Positions 60,034 through 64,000 of a DNA stretch of 64,000 nucleotides are shown in pieces (the first letter of the stretch is position 1; the number at the start of each line of letters is the position of its first letter). Source of the DNA: Mesorhizobium sp. LSJC280B00 (GTDB taxonomy: Bacteria; Pseudomonadota; Alphaproteobacteria; Rhizobiales; Rhizobiaceae); assembly GCF_000502835.1 (NCBI RefSeq), contig NZ_AYVL01000004.1:73764-137763 (forward strand). Reading direction: 5' to 3'. Both the position numbers and the translations under genes were made by a program. The notes below the pieces were generated by a model. The model was given only the letters and a program-made list of their open reading frames with translations, searched no databases and was not told where the DNA came from.

Positions 60034-60990
60034 GCTTGCGCGATACACGGCAATGCCAGCGGCGAGGTCCTCGAGGGCTGCGCCGACCGACTTGAACAGC
60101 GTGATCTCGTCGTCGTTCTGCCGGCCTTTTTTCTGGCCGCGCGTGAGTTCATAAAGGTCGGCGACGATGGCTTCCGGCTTCAACACGCCGGAGGCCAGCG
60201 GCTGGACGATGTCACCGGCTTCCTTGGTGGCGCCGGCGCGGGTATCGACATAGACGCGGGCGCGTGCAATCGCGTCGTCGTCGCTTTCGCGCATCGCCGG
60301 CGTGAAGCCGCCGACCAGATCGACATGGGTTCCGGGCTTCAAGAGGGCGCCCCTGATCAGTGGCGTGGTGGTGATGGTCGCCGATGACACAATATCGGCC
60401 TGGCCGAGTTCGGCGTCGAGATCGCCTGCGGCTTCGGCCGCAAAACCCTCGGCACGCAATTTTGCCACGACCTTTTCGGCATTCGCCGGCGTACGGTTCC
60501 AGATGCGGATGTTCTTGATCGGACGCACCGCCGAATGCGCCTTTGCAAGGAATGGCGACAGCGCACCGGCACCGACCACCAGCAGCCGCGAGGCGTCCTT
60601 GCGGGCCAGATAGGAGGCGGCCAGCGCCGAGGCACAGGCGGTACGCCACTGCGTCAGCCGCTGGCCGTCGATCAAGGCCTGCGGCTCGCCGGTGGCGCCG
60701 TCGAGCAACAGGTAGAGACCCATCACCGCAGGCTTGCCGACAGCATTGTTGTCGGGCGACACGGTGACGATCTTGACGCCGATATGGCCATCGGCCGAGG
60801 TGCCAGTGGCGTTGAAGTCGGTCCACGCCGGCATCAAAAGCAGGGTCGAGGCGGCGCCATCGGGCCGCTCGACCGTGTGATGGTGCCTGACCGGCTGCAC
60901 GGCGCCATCGCGAAAAGCGGCGCGCAACGTCTCGACCAGCCCGGAAAAGGTCAGCGCGCGGTCGACCTCGGCGGCGGAAATGGTCAGCAT
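60022..60990 (-). CDS. Ornithine cyclodeaminase/mu-crystallin family protein
   Basis: NAD(P)-dependent enzyme, 322 aa. The nucleotide-binding motif is VVGAGALSPFLAKAHSAV and the family signature is DGQRLTQWRTACASALAASY. VDLVGGFTPAMRESDD matches the family. Relatives convert ornithine to proline, alanine to pyruvate or reduce imines, so the substrate stays open. The last residues (VGQ) are encoded by the octamer repeat, where the stop TAG also lies. Confidence 0.9.
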   Translation of the reverse strand: MLTISAAEVDRALTFSGLVETLRAAFRDGAVQPVRHHHTVERPDGAASTLLLMPAWTDFNATGTSADGHIGVKIVTVSPDNNAVGKPAVMGLYLLLDGATGEPQALIDGQRLTQWRTACASALAASYLARKDASRLLVVGAGALSPFLAKAHSAVRPIKNIRIWNRTPANAEKVVAKLRAEGFAAEAAGDLDAELGQADIVSSATITTTPLIRGALLKPGTHVDLVGGFTPAMRESDDDAIARARVYVDTRAGATKEAGDIVQPLASGVLKPEAIVADLYELTRGQKKGRQNDDEITLFKSVGAALEDLAAGIAVYRASVGQ

Positions 60991-61042
60991 GAAAGGCTCC
61001 GTGGAGAACTAGGCCGGTTGTGCTTCAGGCCCGAGCCGCGGC

Positions 61043-61375
61043 TCAGTTCGTCGGCTTCGGCAAGGCTGGGCCCTGCGACGCGGTGGGCGCGCGGCTGACC
61101 GCCTGGCGCAGGTTCTCTGCCTCGGCGCCGCGCTGGCGCGCCAGCTTGCGGTAGCGGCCCTGCTTGGTCCAGGTCGCCAGGCTGCCGACGATCATGCCGA
61201 TGGCCAGCGCCAGGAATAGGAAAATGAAGAGCGGCATGGTCAGCGTCAGCGCCGGATTGCCGGGGTTGAACGGATCGAGCGTGAAGGCGACCGGTTCGCG
61301 GTTGGCGACGGCCAACGCAATCAGGATGACGGCCAGCGGCACGAAAACCACGATGAGGAGAAAGCGATTGAACAT
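61043..61375 (-). CDS. lapA: LapA-domain inner-membrane protein (DUF1049)
   Basis: 110 aa with two transmembrane segments (FLLIVVFVPLAVILIALAVA; LFIFLFLALAIGMIVGSLAT) and a cytoplasmic tail with a short coiled coil. LapA-like proteins take part in LPS assembly control in E. coli. It follows ihfB with 47 bp between them, a common rhizobial order. Confidence 0.88.
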   Translation of the reverse strand: MFNRFLLIVVFVPLAVILIALAVANREPVAFTLDPFNPGNPALTLTMPLFIFLFLALAIGMIVGSLATWTKQGRYRKLARQRGAEAENLRQAVSRAPTASQGPALPKPTN

Positions 61376-61422
61376 GTTTTTCCGTTCGGAAGAAAAGGCG
61401 GGAGCGGTGGCGGGCGCCGCGC

Positions 61423-61707
61423 CTATTTGCCTCCGTTCAGCCTTTCACGCAATTCCTTGCCGGTCTTGAAGAACGGTACCCATTTCTCCTCGACCTCTAC
61501 GGATTCGCCGGTGCGCGGGTTGCGGCCGGTACGGGCAGGGCGGTTTTTCACCGAAAACGCGCCGAAGCCGCGCAACTCGACCCGGTTGCCCTCGGCAAGC
61601 GCGTCGGTGATTTCATCGAAGATGGCGCTGACAATGTTTTCGACGTCGCGCAGGAAAAGATGCGGATTACGCGTGGCGATGATCTGCACAAGTTCGGATT
61701 TGATCAT
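61423..61707 (-). CDS. ihfB: Integration host factor subunit beta
   Basis: 94-aa DNA-bending protein that works with Ihf[20 protein letters not shown] and the DNA-inserting beta-arm region ([20 protein letters not shown], with the conserved RNPRTGE) identify the HU/IHF family and the beta subunit. GGGGAGCC precedes the ATG. It sits between sppA and lapA. Confidence 0.95.
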   Translation of the reverse strand: MIKSELVQIIATRNPHLFLRDVENIVSAIFDEITDALAEGNRVELRGFGAFSVKNRPARTGRNPRTGESVEVEEKWVPFFKTGKELRERLNGGK

Positions 61708-61788
61708 GAAAAGGCTCCCCGTAAAAGCAGTGCCGCCGAAATTATCAGAATGATTTTATTTGGTTTTTCACTCGTCCCAAGCGGTTCC

Positions 61789-62745
61789 TCAAGGGTGCCA
61801 GACGGAAACGAGACCGTCAAGAAACAAGCGGTCCGCTCCAATTTCGTGAAGGACGTCGCCGCCATGGCCGGGCAGGCCAAGCGCAGCACCGACGGTCTGC
61901 GCCATCGCCTTGGAGAACAGGAAACCACCACGTTTTTCCGTGTCCTTCCATTCCACCACCTTGAGCTTGGCATCGACACCCTTGCCTGCAAGCCAGTCGA
62001 TTGCTTCGGCCTCGCCGCCGACCGCGTCGATCAATCTGTTGGTGACCGCCTGCCGGCCGGTGAAGATCGACCCGTCTGCGAGCGCCAGCGCCTCCGGCTT
62101 GGTCATGTTGCGGCGCTCGGCGACGATGCCGACGAACCAGTCGTAGCTGTCGAGGATGAGCTTGCGGACCATGGCGCGCTCATCCTCATTGGTCGGCTTG
62201 AAGGGAGAAGGCGAGGCCTTCAAGGGCGAGGATTTCACCTCCTCCAGCTTGACGCCGAGCTTGTCCATGAGGCCGCTGACGTCCGGGTACTGGATCAGCA
62301 CGCCGATCGAGCCGACGATCGAGGATTTGCGTGCGACAATATGGTCGGCCGCGGTGGCGATCATATAGCCCGCCGAAGCCGCGAGCGTGCCGACCTCGGC
62401 CACCACCGGCTTGTCGGCGGCGAGCTTGCGCACTGCCTCATAGATCGATTCGCCACCGACGGTGGTGCCGCCGGGTGAATCGATCGACAGGATCACAGCC
62501 TTGACGCGCGGCGACTGACGGATTGCCTCCAGCCGCTTGATCAGTTCTTCGTCTTCGGTGATGGTACCTTCGATCTTGACCTTGGCGATGTGGTCGACAG
62601 CCGCGCCGGTGAAGTCGTCACCATAGATCCACGCCGAAAAGGCGATCAGCCCGGCTGCGGCGACGATAATCGCCGCGACACGCCAGAATGTCAGCTTGCG
62701 GCGCAAGCGGCGGCGGTCGATCAGGTCGTCGGCTCTCAATGCCAT
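61789..62745 (-). CDS. sppA: Signal peptide peptidase SppA (short form)
   Basis: Inner-membrane serine protease of family S49, 318 aa, one N-terminal transmembrane segment (VAAIIVAAAGLIAFSAW). The nucleophilic Ser is in GTLAASAGYMIATAAD, and the general-base Lys is in EEVKSSPLKA. LSIDSPGGTTVGGESIY is the family oxyanion motif. It degrades cleaved signal peptides. The short form has one S49 domain. Confidence 0.93.
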   Translation of the reverse strand: MALRADDLIDRRRLRRKLTFWRVAAIIVAAAGLIAFSAWIYGDDFTGAAVDHIAKVKIEGTITEDEELIKRLEAIRQSPRVKAVILSIDSPGGTTVGGESIYEAVRKLAADKPVVAEVGTLAASAGYMIATAADHIVARKSSIVGSIGVLIQYPDVSGLMDKLGVKLEEVKSSPLKASPSPFKPTNEDERAMVRKLILDSYDWFVGIVAERRNMTKPEALALADGSIFTGRQAVTNRLIDAVGGEAEAIDWLAGKGVDAKLKVVEWKDTEKRGGFLFSKAMAQTVGAALGLPGHGGDVLHEIGADRLFLDGLVSVWHP

Positions 62746-63053
62746 GGTCAGCCTCGTAGTCGGTGGGAGCAGATGCTTTTAAAGCAACCATTCGCGCCCG
62801 GCTACCGTTTCCTGACGGCCTTGCGCCAAAGGCCGTCTTAGGCATTCGCGGCAAGCCTCAACCTGTCACGTTCTACAGGCTCTAACACTGTGCGCCCATA
62901 TCTGGTATGAGGTACAGGCTGCGCTGGGGCCATTTTCATTGTACAGGGGCGGCTGTCACATTTTTGCGGTTTTCCTCGGCTTGTGCTTGCTTGAGGGCGC
63001 CGGCACCCCACCTATAGGGCGGCCTGGCGGGCAGGGGTTTAGAAGAAGCAGTC
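62746..63053. promoter_or_regulatory. Divergent promoter region between sppA and lptC
   Basis: No gene is visible in these 308 bp. At 62814-62837 GACGGCCTT and AAGGCCGTC form a hairpin. Near the right end is a strong promoter for lptC (listed separately). Confidence 0.5.
62991..63018 (+). promoter_or_regulatory. Sigma-70-type promoter for lptC
   Basis: CTTGAG (62991-62996) and CTATAG (63013-63018), 16 bp apart, match the alphaproteobacterial consensus CTTGAC-N17-CTATAT. The lptC start is 36 bp downstream. Confidence 0.7.
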
Positions 63054-63767
63054 ATGTTAGCGGGACCAATCGAACCGACCAACACCGAGACGGAGTTGGC
63101 TCCCAAGGCCGCAGGCCGGGCGCGGGTCGACGCATTTGACGTTGCGCAGCGTCATTCGCGCCGGGTCCGTATCCTCAAACTGGCCGTGCCGCTGGTCGCT
63201 GCCGTGATTGCGGTCGCGTTTCCCGTCTATTCCTATCTCATGGCTCCCGCTGCAATCGAGGTGCAGGCCGACGGCGGCGCCTTTGCCGATGGCAAGCTGG
63301 TGATGGCCAACCCCAAGCTCAACGGCTTCACCAAACAGAACCTGCCCTATTCGATGACAGCCCTGCGCGCCATACAGGATGTCAGCAAACAAGGCATCAT
63401 CGATCTGGAAGGCATCAAGGCCAAGCTGCCGATTGCGGCCGACAACACGGCCGCCATCGATGCCACGCACGGCACCTATGATCGCGACGGCAACACGCTC
63501 AGCCTGACCAGCGATGTGACCGTGTCGACCACGGATGGTGTGGTGGCAAAATTCAAATCAGTCTATCTCGACATGGGCGAAGGCACTATGAAGACAAGCG
63601 AGCCCGTCGATGTCAGCCGCGGCGGGTCGCGGATCAGGGCGGATTCGATGTCGGTCCAGGACAATGGCAAGGTCCTGGTTTTCGAGAACAAGGTGCGCGT
63701 CGACATCGATCCCGCCAGTTTGAAGGCGGCAGAGGCAAAGAGCGGAGAGACCAATGCGGTTCAGTAG
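63054..63767 (+). CDS. lptC: LPS export protein LptC
   Basis: Inner-membrane, periplasm-facing bridge protein of LPS transport, 237 aa. One N-terminal transmembrane segment (ILKLAVPLVAAVIAVAFPVY) is followed by a beta-jellyroll of repeated strands (DATHGTYDRDGNTLSLTSDV; VRVDIDPASLK). It has about 40 extra N-terminal residues before the membrane segment. It overlaps lptA by 14 bp, indicating one operon. Confidence 0.9.
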   Translation: MLAGPIEPTNTETELAPKAAGRARVDAFDVAQRHSRRVRILKLAVPLVAAVIAVAFPVYSYLMAPAAIEVQADGGAFADGKLVMANPKLNGFTKQNLPYSMTALRAIQDVSKQGIIDLEGIKAKLPIAADNTAAIDATHGTYDRDGNTLSLTSDVTVSTTDGVVAKFKSVYLDMGEGTMKTSEPVDVSRGGSRIRADSMSVQDNGKVLVFENKVRVDIDPASLKAAEAKSGETNAVQ

Positions 63768-64000
63768 TTCGGCACGGCGCCTCGCCGCGATTTCGGCGTT
63801 GCTAACCTTGGGGCTGACCTTGGGGACGGCGCCGTCGCTGGCGCAGTCCAAGGCCACCAGCCAAATGTCCGGCCTCAGGCTGTCGGGCGACAAGCCGATC
63901 CAGATCGAAAGCGACAAGCTCGAGGTGCGCCAAGCGGAAAGCGTTGCCGTCTTCACCGGCAACGTCAACGTCGTCCAGGGTCCAACTGTGCTCAAGGCCG
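63754..64000 (+). CDS. lptA: LPS transport periplasmic protein LptA (OstA), 3' end cut by window edge
   Basis: Periplasmic LPS-bridge protein. The signal peptide (RFSSSARRLAAISALLTLG) ends near SLAQSK. The OstA-like jellyroll begins at GDKPIQIESDKLEVRQAES and VAVFTGNVNVVQG, its typical opening. The ATG at 63754 follows GGAGAG and lies inside the end of lptC. The rest of the gene lies beyond the window. Confidence 0.93.
   Translation, partial: MRFSSSARRLAAISALLTLGLTLGTAPSLAQSKATSQMSGLRLSGDKPIQIESDKLEVRQAESVAVFTGNVNVVQGPTVLKA

Noticed and set aside
62939..63139. Small plus-strand frame before lptC
   Set aside because: Overlaps the lptC promoter and start in another frame; no family or ribosome site.
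1..64000. tRNA and rRNA genes
   Set aside because: I looked for them in the gaps and found no convincing cloverleaf or rRNA-like stretch; a tRNAscan run would settle it.

Overview
The window looks like chromosome from a high-GC alphaproteobacterium of the Rhizobiales, most likely Mesorhizobium or a close relative. The evidence is indirect: single-chain OlsB, NrnC, the cysG-DUF2849-cysI-cysH-DUF934 block, the sppA-ihfB-lapA block, GGAAC-N16/17-CGTT promoters of the EcfG general stress response, CTTGA-type promoters and small palindromic intergenic elements of rhizobial style. No 16S rRNA or tRNA is present, so the genus is an inference.

Layout. 1-6.4 kb: a ribose-type sugar ABC importer (permease cut by the left edge, ATPase, binding protein), an altronate/galactarate-type dehydratase and a divergent GntR/FCD regulator. 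6.4-9.7 kb: a copper-handling operon (small Cys/His protein, PCuAC chaperone, YcnI, CopC-CopD fusion). 9.8-11.7 kb: gnd and a small unknown gene. 11.7-15.9 kb: a gene-poor, less GC-rich islet with an unknown 296-aa gene, decayed repeats and a DUF262-AlbA_2 fusion that resembles a defence protein. 15.9-24.9 kb: a LacI-controlled CUT1 sugar importer operon followed by a TIM-barrel isomerase, a Gfo/Idh/MocA dehydrogenase and an aldo/keto reductase. 24.9-32.5 kb: two small stress-type proteins, then exported proteases (trypsin-like, V8-like, Tat-exported metacaspase-like) with two unknown envelope proteins, then Zur. 32.8-42.6 kb: polA with a candidate sRNA upstream, an M20 peptidase, nrnC, a second candidate sRNA, a class A penicillin-binding protein, an SDR and a host attachment protein. 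43-48 kb: assimilatory sulfate reduction (cysG, cysI, cysH and accessories). 48-64 kb: mostly housekeeping (PfpI protein, desaturase, grpE, olsB, hybrid kinase, acuI, lspA, rRNA methyltransferases, YafY/VOC pair, ornithine cyclodeaminase family, lapA, ihfB, sppA, lptC, lptA cut by the right edge).

How the genes work together. The two sugar loci each pair an importer with catabolic enzymes and a local regulator with visible operator-like palindromes. The copper genes form a periplasm-to-cytoplasm copper delivery set. The cys genes take APS to sulfide and make the siroheme that CysI needs. Three scattered genes carry EcfG-type promoters and would be co-induced under general stress.

Most notable: the DUF262-AlbA_2 fusion in the islet; a PolA that has lost its proofreading carboxylates; a clustered set of exported proteases including a metacaspase-like protein; and two convergent gene junctions built from short tandem repeats in inverted orientation, with the stop codons of the flanking genes lying inside the repeats.
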